NCBI GenBank assembly: GCA_002343325.1
Contig: DDSG01000079.1
Location: 515-50,966, forward strand
Reading direction: 5' to 3'
Length of the DNA: 50,452 nucleotides
Source: Phycisphaerales bacterium UBA2396
GTDB taxonomy: Bacteria > Planctomycetota > Phycisphaerae > Phycisphaerales > UBA1924
Shown here: positions 43,048-50,452 of the stretch, in pieces
Layout of the letters: the number at the start of each line of letters is the position of its first letter
Position numbering within the stretch: position 1 is the first letter of the stretch
Notes under the pieces: model-generated
What the model saw: only the letters and a program-made list of their open reading frames with translations
Database searches by the model: none
What the model was told of the DNA's origin: nothing
Program-made: the position numbers and the translations under genes

Positions 43048-44148
43048 TCAGAGGGTCGGCGCGGGCAGCCCCAGGAACGAGGCGGCCGCACGAACCGCCT
43101 CTCTGGGGGTGTTCGCGCAGGAATCGGCGCCGTGCTCGACGGCGAGCCCCTCACAACCCGCGAACGCTCCCCCGCCCGCAAGCACGAAAAGCCGCCGCGG
43201 GCACGCCGAGCGAATCTGGAAAATCGTGTCCCTCACGGTCATCAGGTGGGCGGGCAGCGTGGCGGCGAGGCAGACGACGTCCGTACGGAAGTCCACCGCC
43301 GCCACCGCCAGATCCTCCGGCGGGGTGTTGGGCCCGAGATAGATGACGCGGAAGCCCGCGAACTCAAAGTAGTCGGCCACCATGCGGATGCCGATTTCGT
43401 GGTTGTTCCCCGCGACGCTCGCGGCGAGCACCGTCTTGCCGTTGCGCGCGCTCGCGGGCGAGAGGGCCGCGAGCTGGGTCATCGCCGAGAGCGTGGTCGC
43501 CGTCGCGAAATGCTCCTCCGCCACGTTCACCTCGCCAAGGTGCCACATGCGTCCGAGCTCGCGCATCGCCGGGGTGAGCACACGCTCGTAGATCTCGGTG
43601 ACCGGCATCGTGCGCGCGGCCGCGAGCACCCGCTCGCACGCGACGCGCTTCTCACCTTCCAGAATGGCGTGGAGGTACTCGGCCGCCAGCTTCCCGTGGG
43701 TCGTCGCGACCGACAGTTCTGTGGGGGCCTCAGCGCTGGCGTTCTCGACCGACGCTCGGGCCTTGCGCATGAAGGCGCGGATCCGCGGGGCGTCCTCCGG
43801 AGGGAGCGTCTGCAGGCAGGCCTCGGCCACGGCGTCGAGGCTCTTGGCCAGATCGTCAAAGGCCAGGCCCCGCGCATGAAACGCAACCTTGGCCCAGGCG
43901 AGTTGGAGCGAAAAAAGCTCGGGCCTGTTGGCGCCGACCGCCGCCGCCAGGTCGTTGACACGCGCGGTGAGGGCGTCGGACCAGGCGTGCAGGGCCTGCC
44001 CGCCGACCGGGCCCCATCGACGGGCGATGTCGGGATGGTCCGCCAGCAGGCGCTTCGCCGCCGCCATCCCGATCCGAGGGGCTTCGGAGCGGAGCAACTC
44101 CGCGACAAACAGATTCTCGGCCTCGTCGTGCGGGGACACCATCGTCAT
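43048..44148 (-). CDS. CarH-like cobalamin-binding sensor without DNA-binding domain
   Basis: The protein has 366 residues. Residues 10-135 are an all-helical N-terminal domain (possibly RsbRD_N-like; low certainty). The B12 cap helices at about 150-230 contain Trp202-His203, Val209, Glu212 and His213 (MWHLGEVNVAEEH); the Rossmann B12 domain follows with GNNHEIG (His250, lower axial ligand). These match Thermus CarH Trp131, His132, Val138, Glu141, His142 and His177 in identity and, apart from a two-residue shift before the axial His, in spacing. CarH is a photoreceptor that uses adenosylcobalamin. No MerR DNA-binding domain is present here, so output must be through another protein. GGGAAG precedes the ATG. 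Confidence 0.85.
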   Translation of the reverse strand: MTMVSPHDEAENLFVAELLRSEAPRIGMAAAKRLLADHPDIARRWGPVGGQALHAWSDALTARVNDLAAAVGANRPELFSLQLAWAKVAFHARGLAFDDLAKSLDAVAEACLQTLPPEDAPRIRAFMRKARASVENASAEAPTELSVATTHGKLAAEYLHAILEGEKRVACERVLAAARTMPVTEIYERVLTPAMRELGRMWHLGEVNVAEEHFATATTLSAMTQLAALSPASARNGKTVLAASVAGNNHEIGIRMVADYFEFAGFRVIYLGPNTPPEDLAVAAVDFRTDVVCLAATLPAHLMTVRDTIFQIRSACPRRLFVLAGGGAFAGCEGLAVEHGADSCANTPREAVRAAASFLGLPAPTL

Positions 44149-44237
44149 GACTTCCCTGAGATTCGAACGAGAGACTCAGAACCGATGCACACATCGCCGG
44201 GTGAAGAGTGGGGAGGGACGGCCCCCGGGGGCTGCGA

Positions 44238-47234
44238 TTACCAATCCAGGGGTTGCTTCCAGGCTCGGGCGAGCCGTTCGACGGGCACGTCGAGGGAGGC
44301 CTGCGACCACCGCAGGTGCGCGCTGTTGTCCAGTGTGCCCAGGGAGGTGCAGGTCAGCCCCGCGGCGGCGCACGCGGCCCGAACGGCCGATTCCGACTCC
44401 GGGGCGATCTCCAGCACGTATCGGCTGGGATTCTCGGCAAAGGCCAGCGCGGCGGGGTTGGGCGTCGAAACCCCGATGGAGAGGGAGACACCCAGAGGCT
44501 CGGCGCGTCCTCCGCCGGAAGCGATGAGCATCTCGGCGACCGCCGCGAGCATGCCACCCTCGGAGCAGTCGTGGGCCGACAGCACCCGCCCCTCTCGGAT
44601 GAGCCGAGCGACCGCGCGGGCGGCGGCCGGGCCGACCTTGAGATCGACTCGGGGGATCCTTCCGGATGGGATGAGCCCGAGCATCGCCGCGTGCGAGGCG
44701 CCGCTCTCGTCGGTGGTGGGCGAGCCCACCAGCACGAGCACGTTGCCGGCCCGCTTGGCGTCCATCGTCACGGTGCGGCGGATGTCGGGCACCAGGCCCA
44801 GCCCGGTGATGAGCAGTGTCGGGGGGATCTCGATCACCCGTTCCTTGCCGCTGCTGTCCGTGTAGCGAAGCTGGTTGTTGAGGCTGTCCTTTCCGGAGAC
44901 GAAGGGGGTTCGGTAGGCCTTGGCGGCGTCGTAGCACCCCTCGGCCGCACGAACGAGCGAGGCCATGTTGCGTGCTTCGGCGCAACTGGGCCAGCAGAAG
45001 TTGTCGAGGATTGCGATCCGGTCCGGGTCGGCCCCGACGCAGACGAGATTTCGGACGGCCTCGTCGACCGCGGCCAGCGCCATCAGGTACGCGTCGCCGC
45101 CCAGCAGCGGGTCGCCGACGGGTGTCTGGAGCCCCTGGCTCAGGGCGATGCCGCGCCCGGTGCCGGCAACGGGCTCGAGCACGGCCGCGTCGCCGGGCCC
45201 CTGCGACCCGGGGCCCACCAACGGCTTGGCGACCACGTTGCCCTGCACCTCATGGTCGTACTGGCGGATGATCCAATGCTTGCTCGCCAGATTCGGATGG
45301 CCGAGCAGAGCGACCAGCGCGTCCTCGATGCGTCCCTCGCTCGCGGCGTGCGGTGCGGGCGGTGTTACGCATGGTGCGTCGGCGGCCTCGCGCGTGGGCA
45401 TCGGGATGCCTTCGTGCAGGAACGCCATGGGGAGGCGTCCGACTTCCGTGCCGCGGAAGTGGAGGATCAGTTCGGAGCCGGGGGTCCCGAAGGTCCCCAG
45501 ATCGGCCAGCGGCACGCCCTCTTCTTCGCAGATCGTCCGCAGGCGAGGCAGCGCCGACTCCGGCACCGCGAGGATCATGCGTTCCTGCGCCTCGCTGATC
45601 CAGATCTCGGTGTAGGTCAGCCCGGCGTACTTGAGCGGAGCCCGTTCGAGATGAACCTCCGCGCCGATCTCCCCTCCCATCTCGCCCACGGCCGACGAGA
45701 AGCCGCCCGCGCCGCAGTCGGTGATCGCGTGGTAGAGCGGGCCCTCGTCGCGAGCCCGCAGGATCGCGTCCAGCAGGCGTTTCTCCTCGATCGCGTTGCC
45801 GATCTGGACGGCATGGGCGAACTCGGTGCTCGCGGTTGATTCCAGTTCGGCGGATGAGAAGGTCGCGCCGTGCACGCCGTCGCGCCCTGTGCGTCCGCCG
45901 AGCGCGACGATCCGATCGCCGGTCATGGCGCGGCCCTTGATGAGATGCCGGGGAATGAGCCCGACGCACCCGGCGAAGACGAGCGGGTTGCCGACGTGCC
46001 GATTGTCGAACGAGACGTTCCCGGAGACGGTGGGGATGCCCATCCGGTTGCCGTAGTCGCGGATGCCGGCGACGACGTCGGTGAGGATTCGCTTCGGGGG
46101 CAGACACCCGGGTGGCAGGTCGGTGAGGCCCGGATGGGCGACGCAGAAGACGTCGGTGCTCGCGATGGGCTTGGCACCAAGACCCGTGCCGATCACGTCG
46201 CGGATGCACCCGCCGATGCCGGTCGCCGAGCCGCCGTAGGGCTCGATGGCGCTGGGGCGGTTGTGGGTCTCGACCTTGATGTTGACGCCCCACGCGTCGT
46301 CGAGCGCGACCACGCCCGAGTTGTCCTTGAAGACCGAGAGCGCCCAGTCGCACCCTTCTTCGATCAGCTCGAAGGTCGCCGCGGCCACGGTGCTCTTGAG
46401 CAGGTTCTTGATCGTGATCGACCCGTCGGGGTTGATCGTGTGTCCGGGCTTGCCCGCCCAGCGGATGGGGTCGTCCTTGAGCCCGCTGGTGTACCGCACC
46501 GTGCTCTTGAGGGTCTTGTGCACGCAGTGCTCGGACCACGTCTGCGCGATCGTTTCGAGCTCGATGTCGCGGGGCTCGCGGCCCAGCACGCGATACTCCG
46601 CCTGCACCGCCTTCATCTCGTCCAGGCTCAGGAAGAGGTGCGCCTCACGCGACATCTTCACCAGTTGTTCGTCCGTCAGGTCACGGATCGGAACGTGCCG
46701 GACCTGGAAGGGCTGCTCGTGCCCCTTGGGCAGTTCACGCGGGTGGAAGGGCGATGTGCACACCGCGTGGATGACCGGATTGCACAACGATCGCCGAGCC
46801 AAAGACTCTGCCTGCTGGTTCGTCAGCCCGGGCAGGTCGTAGCGGACGCCCGTCGAGACGTCGGCCGGCTTGCCCGTCAGGTCGGTGATCGCCTCGCGCA
46901 CCGATTGGGCCGCGGGGTCCATCACGCCGGGCAGTGGATGAACCTCCACCAGGCCGCCCTGCGCGGGGAGGGTCTGGGCGATGACCTCGGCCACGGGGTC
47001 GGCGAGCAGCTTGCGACCGATCAGATCAAGCTCCGCCGGCGACAAAGCACCTTCGATCAGATAGACCTTGGCGACCACAACCGCTCCGGGCGCAAGGCCT
47101 TCCGCACGGGCCTGCCTGAGCACCGCCTGTGCTCGTGGGTCTCGGGCGGGGTCCTTCGGGCGAACCTCGACCCGATGGACGGTGGGGGGGGTGTGCGAGT
47201 GGGGCGGCCGGGCGGTGGCAGCGGCGGGTGTCAT
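44238..47234 (-). CDS. purL: Phosphoribosylformylglycinamidine synthase, PurS-PurS-PurL fusion
   Basis: The protein has 998 residues. Two tandem PurS-like domains are seen at about 18-89 (VHRVEVRPKD...VVAKVYLIEG) and 92-165 (VEVHPLPGVMDPAAQSV...GVRYDLPG), followed by the FGAM synthase body: TWSEHCVHKTLKS, VETHNRPSAIEPYGGSATG, ITDCGAGGFSSAVGEMGGE and FVSGKDSLNNQ. It makes FGAM in purine synthesis. The glutaminase domain of the large enterobacterial PurL is absent; PurQ is separate at 27004. The ATG at 47234 opens MTPAAATA; TACCAT lies 8 nt upstream, suggesting a very short leader. Confidence 0.94.
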   Translation of the reverse strand: MTPAAATARPPHSHTPPTVHRVEVRPKDPARDPRAQAVLRQARAEGLAPGAVVVAKVYLIEGALSPAELDLIGRKLLADPVAEVIAQTLPAQGGLVEVHPLPGVMDPAAQSVREAITDLTGKPADVSTGVRYDLPGLTNQQAESLARRSLCNPVIHAVCTSPFHPRELPKGHEQPFQVRHVPIRDLTDEQLVKMSREAHLFLSLDEMKAVQAEYRVLGREPRDIELETIAQTWSEHCVHKTLKSTVRYTSGLKDDPIRWAGKPGHTINPDGSITIKNLLKSTVAAATFELIEEGCDWALSVFKDNSGVVALDDAWGVNIKVETHNRPSAIEPYGGSATGIGGCIRDVIGTGLGAKPIASTDVFCVAHPGLTDLPPGCLPPKRILTDVVAGIRDYGNRMGIPTVSGNVSFDNRHVGNPLVFAGCVGLIPRHLIKGRAMTGDRIVALGGRTGRDGVHGATFSSAELESTASTEFAHAVQIGNAIEEKRLLDAILRARDEGPLYHAITDCGAGGFSSAVGEMGGEIGAEVHLERAPLKYAGLTYTEIWISEAQERMILAVPESALPRLRTICEEEGVPLADLGTFGTPGSELILHFRGTEVGRLPMAFLHEGIPMPTREAADAPCVTPPAPHAASEGRIEDALVALLGHPNLASKHWIIRQYDHEVQGNVVAKPLVGPGSQGPGDAAVLEPVAGTGRGIALSQGLQTPVGDPLLGGDAYLMALAAVDEAVRNLVCVGADPDRIAILDNFCWPSCAEARNMASLVRAAEGCYDAAKAYRTPFVSGKDSLNNQLRYTDSSGKERVIEIPPTLLITGLGLVPDIRRTVTMDAKRAGNVLVLVGSPTTDESGASHAAMLGLIPSGRIPRVDLKVGPAAARAVARLIREGRVLSAHDCSEGGMLAAVAEMLIASGGGRAEPLGVSLSIGVSTPNPAALAFAENPSRYVLEIAPESESAVRAACAAAGLTCTSLGTLDNSAHLRWSQASLDVPVERLARAWKQPLDW

Positions 47235-47242
47235 GCTCGCCG

Positions 47243-47248
47243 ATGGTA
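47243..47248 (-). promoter_or_regulatory. Putative -10 element for purL
   Basis: TACCAT on the minus strand ends 8 nt before the purL ATG at 47234, giving a leader of one or two nt at most. No ribosome site is seen. Confidence 0.35.
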
Positions 47249-47282
47249 GCAACCGGGATGGGGCCCCCGGTCGCCCATCGGA

Positions 47283-47288
47283 TACAGT
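47283..47288 (+). promoter_or_regulatory. Putative -10 element for the GT3 glycogen synthase
   Basis: TACAGT ends 7 nt before the ATG at 47296, placing the expected +1 at the start codon. It is 34 bp from the divergent purL element. Confidence 0.4.
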
Positions 47289-47295
47289 CCGTGCG

Positions 47296-49251
47296 ATGGC
47301 CACGCCCGATCCACTCACAACCCTCTCCCCCGCCCGTACCTCCGAGGGCGGGGCGTACCTCTTCGAGGTCGCCTGGGAGGTCTGCAACCAGGTCGGGGGC
47401 ATCTACCAGGTCATCCGCTCCAAAGTTCCCTTCATGGTCGAGCGGTGGGGTGACCACTACTGCTGCGTCGGGCCCTACGAAGCCTCCAAGGCCGCCGTCG
47501 AGTTCGAGGAATCACGCCCGGGCGGCTGGATGGCCCGCGCGCTCGAAGCCCTCCGCGAGCAGGGGCTCGTCATCCACCACGGGCGATGGCTCATTCCCGG
47601 TCGGCCCAGGGTGCTCCTGATCGAGCACGGCCTGCCCGCCGATCGACTCGACGCCGTCAAGTACGGCCTGTGGGAGCACCACGGGATCGAAACCCCCAGC
47701 GGCGACGGACTGATCGACGGGGTGATCAGCTTCGCCGATGCGCTTCGCAGGCTGATGGAAGCCCTCTGCGAGCACCACGCCGCGATGAAGGGCGGCAAAG
47801 GCCAGCGTCCCGACCGCACGATCATCGCCCACTTCCACGAATGGATGGGTGGGCTCGCCATCCCGATGCTCCGTCGGAAGAACGTCCCCGTCGCGAGCGT
47901 CTTTACCACGCACGCCACGCTGCTCGGGCGGTACATGGCGAGCAACGAGCACGACTTCTACGAGAAGCTCCCCTGGGTCGATCAGGGCGAGGCCGCGGTT
48001 CGTTACAACGTCCGCACGCAGCACGCGATCGAACGGGCCTGTGCGCACGGGTCGCACGTGTTCACCACCGTCTCGAGCGTCACGGCGGAGGAGTGCCTCC
48101 ACCTGCTCGGGCGCGGCGTCGACATCGTCACGCCCAACGCCCTCACGATCTCCTCGTACAACCTCACGCACGACCAGCAACGCATGCACGGGGAGTACAA
48201 GGAGCTCATCCACCGCTTCACAATGGGGCACTTCTTCCCGAGCTACTCCTTCGACCTCGACAAGACGCTGTATTTCTTCACCTCCGGGCGGTTCGAGCCT
48301 CGCAACAAGGGCTTCGACGTCTGCCTCGAAGCGATGGCCAGGCTCAACGTGATGCTCAAGGCGTCAAAGAGCGATCGCACGGTCGTCTTCTTCATCATCA
48401 GCCGCCAGCCCACACGCGGCATCAACCCGCTCGCCATGGAAAAACGCGGAGTGCTCAACGAGCTCCGCGAGATCACCGACCACATCACCGAAGAGATCGG
48501 CCCGAAGATCTTCCGACGCGCCGCCTCGGGGGGCAAGCTCCGCCTCGACGACCTCGTCAGCGAGTACTGGATGCTCCGCTACCGCCGGGCCCAGCACGCC
48601 ATGAAGCAGCATTGCCTGCCCATGGTCGTGACGCACATCCTCGAGCACGAGGCCACCGACCCCGTGCTCAACCAGCTCCGCTATCTGCAGCTCTTCAACC
48701 GCCCCGAAGACCCCGTCAAGGTCGTCTACCACCCGGATTTCATCAACCCGCACAACCGCCTCTGGGGCATCGAGTACGACCAGTTCGTCCGCGGCACGCA
48801 CCTCGGGCTCTTCCCCAGCAGCTACGAACCCTGGGGCTACACGCCGCTCGAGTGTCTCGCGATGGGCGTCCCCGCCGTCACGAGCGATCTGGCCGGCTTC
48901 GGGAAGTACGTGCAGGAGAACATGCCCGATCACAACGACTGGGGGCTCTGGGTGCTTCGCCGGCGCTCTCGTGGGTTCCACGACGCCGCCGGCGAACTCG
49001 CGAGGCTCCTCGCCGAGTTCTGCTCAATGGAGCGTCGCGACCGCATCGCCCTGCGCAACGCGGTCGACAAGAAGAGCTGGGATTTCGACTGGAGCAAGCT
49101 CGGGCTCGCGTATCACCGGGCCCACGACCTGGCGCTCGAGCGCCTCTGGCTCGAGACGCCGCCGATGCTCGCCGACCTTCACACCGACATCGAACCCAAG
49201 CCCGGCGAGCAGGACATGCTCCGCGACGCACGCTCCACCGACGACCTCTGA
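47296..49251 (+). CDS. GT3 family (eukaryote-type) glycogen synthase
   Basis: The protein has 651 residues. The N-terminal LFEVAWEVCNQVGGIYQVIRSK, then HFHEWMGGLAIPML, VFTTHATLLGRYMA, the region near TPNALT, and in the second Rossmann domain FTSGRFEPRNKGFD and LGLFPSSYEPWGYTPLECLAMG all match GT3 glycogen synthases of fungi and animals, which occur in some Bacteroidetes and planctomycetes. The enzyme uses UDP-glucose to extend alpha-1,4-glucan. The eukaryotic C-terminal phosphorylation tail is missing. No branching enzyme or glycogenin is nearby. The start at 47296 fits the TACAGT element; rnhA follows 2 nt after the stop. Confidence 0.9.
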   Translation: MATPDPLTTLSPARTSEGGAYLFEVAWEVCNQVGGIYQVIRSKVPFMVERWGDHYCCVGPYEASKAAVEFEESRPGGWMARALEALREQGLVIHHGRWLIPGRPRVLLIEHGLPADRLDAVKYGLWEHHGIETPSGDGLIDGVISFADALRRLMEALCEHHAAMKGGKGQRPDRTIIAHFHEWMGGLAIPMLRRKNVPVASVFTTHATLLGRYMASNEHDFYEKLPWVDQGEAAVRYNVRTQHAIERACAHGSHVFTTVSSVTAEECLHLLGRGVDIVTPNALTISSYNLTHDQQRMHGEYKELIHRFTMGHFFPSYSFDLDKTLYFFTSGRFEPRNKGFDVCLEAMARLNVMLKASKSDRTVVFFIISRQPTRGINPLAMEKRGVLNELREITDHITEEIGPKIFRRAASGGKLRLDDLVSEYWMLRYRRAQHAMKQHCLPMVVTHILEHEATDPVLNQLRYLQLFNRPEDPVKVVYHPDFINPHNRLWGIEYDQFVRGTHLGLFPSSYEPWGYTPLECLAMGVPAVTSDLAGFGKYVQENMPDHNDWGLWVLRRRSRGFHDAAGELARLLAEFCSMERRDRIALRNAVDKKSWDFDWSKLGLAYHRAHDLALERLWLETPPMLADLHTDIEPKPGEQDMLRDARSTDDL

Positions 49252-49253
49252 CC

Positions 49254-49709
49254 ATGACCGCCGCCAAACCAACCGTGCAGCTCTACACCGACGGCGCCTG
49301 CCTGGGCAATCCCGGGCCCGGCGGGTGGGCCTACATCCTCCGCCATCCCGGCAGCGGGGCCGAACGCGAATGCAGCGGCTCCGAACCCGCCACCACCAAC
49401 AACCGCATGGAACTCCGCGCGGTCATCGAAGGGCTCACCGCCCTCACCCGCCCCTCCCATGTCGAGCTTTATTCCGACTCCCAGTACGTGCTCAAAGGCC
49501 TCCGCGAGTGGATGACCTCGTGGAAGGCCAAAGGCTGGCGCACCGCCGACAAGAAGCCCGTGAAGAACGTCGAGCTCTGGCAACGCCTCGACGAGCTCAA
49601 AGCCGAGCACACGCTCGCCTTTCATTGGGTGAAGGGCCACGCCGGCCACCCCGAGAACGAGCGCTGCGATCAACTGGCGACTAAGGCCGCCGAATCGGTC
49701 GGGAAGTGA
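49254..49709 (+). CDS. rnhA: Ribonuclease HI
   Basis: RNase HI cuts RNA in RNA-DNA hybrids. The 151-residue protein has YTDGACLGNPGPGGW (first Asp), NNRMELRAVI (Glu), YSDSQYVLKG (Asp) and WVKGHAGHPENERCDQLA (His and the last Asp), so all four metal-site residues are present. It also has the basic-handle segment (WMTSWKAKGWRTADKKPVKNVELW). Its start is two bases after the glycogen synthase stop, so it is translated from the same message. Confidence 0.97.
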   Translation: MTAAKPTVQLYTDGACLGNPGPGGWAYILRHPGSGAERECSGSEPATTNNRMELRAVIEGLTALTRPSHVELYSDSQYVLKGLREWMTSWKAKGWRTADKKPVKNVELWQRLDELKAEHTLAFHWVKGHAGHPENERCDQLATKAAESVGK

Positions 49710-49734
49710 TGAAGCGGCCGAGCGTCCGTCCGAC

Positions 49735-50452
49735 TCAACCCTTGGACTTCCCGCCGCCCAGCACCGTGCGCTGTTCGATCCGCTTCACGCTCACCGTCTT
49801 GACGATGCGGTCGACGTAGTTGCCCGGCGTGTGGACGCGATCACCGTCGAACGAGCCGACCGCCAGCACGTCCTCGACCTCCGCGATCACGAATTTCGCC
49901 GCCGTCGCCATCATCGGGTTGAAGTTGCGTGCCGTCTTGTTGTACACGAGGTTCCCGAACTCGTCGGCCCGCGCCGCCTTGACCAGCGCGAGATCCGCGT
50001 ACAGCCCGGTCTCAAGGACATACTCCCGCCGCGTCGCGCCGGGCGATTCGCCCCCGCGATTCTGCGACCTCGTGTCGTCATAGGGGCGATAGAACGAACG
50101 CGTCTCCTTGCCCTCCGCCACGATCGTGCCCACGCCCGTCGCCGTGAAGAACGCGGGGATGCCCGCCCCGCCCGCACGGATCCGCTCGGCCAGCGTTCCC
50201 TGCGGGTTGAACTCGATCTCGAGCTCCCCGCCCAGGTACTGCTTCTCGAACATCGCGTTCTCGCCCACGTAGCTCGAGATCATCTTCCGGATCTGCCGTG
50301 TTTCCAGCAATAGCCCAAGCCCCCAGGGCGTCGGCTGGTCCACGCCGGCGTTGTTGCTGATGCACGTCAGCCCCTTCACCCCCGTGTCCCTCAGCGCGAT
50401 GATGAGCTGCTCCGGAATCCCGCAGAGCCCGAACCCGCCCACCATCACGGTC
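49735..50452 (-). CDS. CoA-transferase subunit A, 5' end cut by the window edge
   Basis: The 3' 238 codons are visible; about 20 N-terminal residues lie beyond the right edge. The opening TVMVGGFGLCGIPEQLI, then ISNNAGVD, YVGENAMFEKQYLGGELEIE, AGIPAFFT and YNKTARNFNPMMATAA identify the alpha subunit of 3-oxoacid (succinyl-CoA:acetoacetate) CoA-transferase, ScoA. It moves CoA between succinyl-CoA and acetoacetate for ketone-body or short-chain acid use. The reading frame continues to base 50451 without a certain start. Subunit B is not seen and should lie outside, or downstream to the left it is absent (rnhA is there instead), so the pair may be split. Confidence 0.9.
   Translation of the reverse strand, partial: TVMVGGFGLCGIPEQLIIALRDTGVKGLTCISNNAGVDQPTPWGLGLLLETRQIRKMISSYVGENAMFEKQYLGGELEIEFNPQGTLAERIRAGGAGIPAFFTATGVGTIVAEGKETRSFYRPYDDTRSQNRGGESPGATRREYVLETGLYADLALVKAARADEFGNLVYNKTARNFNPMMATAAKFVIAEVEDVLAVGSFDGDRVHTPGNYVDRIVKTVSVKRIEQRTVLGGGKSKG

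Noticed and set aside
47586..49250. Second plus-strand frame running through the glycogen synthase into rnhA
   Set aside because: Arg/His-rich shadow of GT3; only its final part, from 49254, is the real rnhA gene.

Overview
The window is about 50 kb of GC-rich DNA with tightly packed bacterial genes. It fits a planctomycete, most likely class Phycisphaerae. The evidence is: secreted proteins ending in paired EF-hand-like repeats of the DFNADGFADFFDFDDF type; membrane proteins with the planctomycete CxxCGYDLRG-type zinc ribbon; a member of a small family I recall as restricted to Verrucomicrobia and Planctomycetes; a GT3 (eukaryote-type) glycogen synthase; and a zinc-ribbon Ser/Thr kinase with a polytopic membrane half. 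No phage, insertion sequence, CRISPR array, rRNA or tRNA was found. The first 27 bases match an Illumina adapter (25 of 27), so the window begins at a contaminated contig end.

Layout. 1-2.1 kb (minus): a translationally coupled pair of unknown genes, a Cys-rich secreted protein and a membrane protein with a C-terminal zinc ribbon, in DNA of lower GC. 2.1-24 kb (minus): a long co-directional run. In transcription order it holds an amidohydrolase, system II cytochrome c biogenesis (resB, ccsA), an alkyladenine glycosylase, a Minf_1886-like protein, an AI-2E-type permease, an asparagine synthetase, an M1 peptidase with dockerin-like tail, a methyltransferase, an S41 protease, tsaD, a GGQ release-factor-like protein, nadK, an MFS transporter, a lipoprotein and ispG. 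24-33 kb (mostly plus): an OmpA-type lipoprotein, a membrane thioredoxin, purQ, a zinc-ribbon membrane protein, mnmA, a secreted collagen-like protein and purH, with a DUF1015 gene on the minus strand. 33-38 kb (minus): a transmembrane Ser/Thr kinase followed by an S9 peptidase carrying a VHL beta-like insert. 38-42.7 kb (plus): an FmdB-like mini-protein, ribE, ruvC and an NtrC-type regulator, with a PQQ-propeller lipoprotein on the minus strand. 42.7-50.4 kb: an HPF/RaiA-type protein, a CarH-like cobalamin sensor without DNA-binding domain and a PurS-PurS-PurL fusion on minus; GT3 glycogen synthase and rnhA on plus; and a right-edge-truncated CoA-transferase subunit A on minus.

Most genes are housekeeping: purines (purL, purQ, purH in three separate places), isoprenoid, NAD(P), riboflavin, tRNA modification and cytochrome c maturation. 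No single dramatic new system is evident. The most noteworthy items are the VHL-like domain with its hydroxyproline-pocket residues retained, the CarH-like B12 sensor with all cobalamin-contact residues, and a recurring TANNNT element 5-7 nt before start codons that suggests frequent leaderless transcription. Function calls rest on motif recognition by eye; no database search was run.
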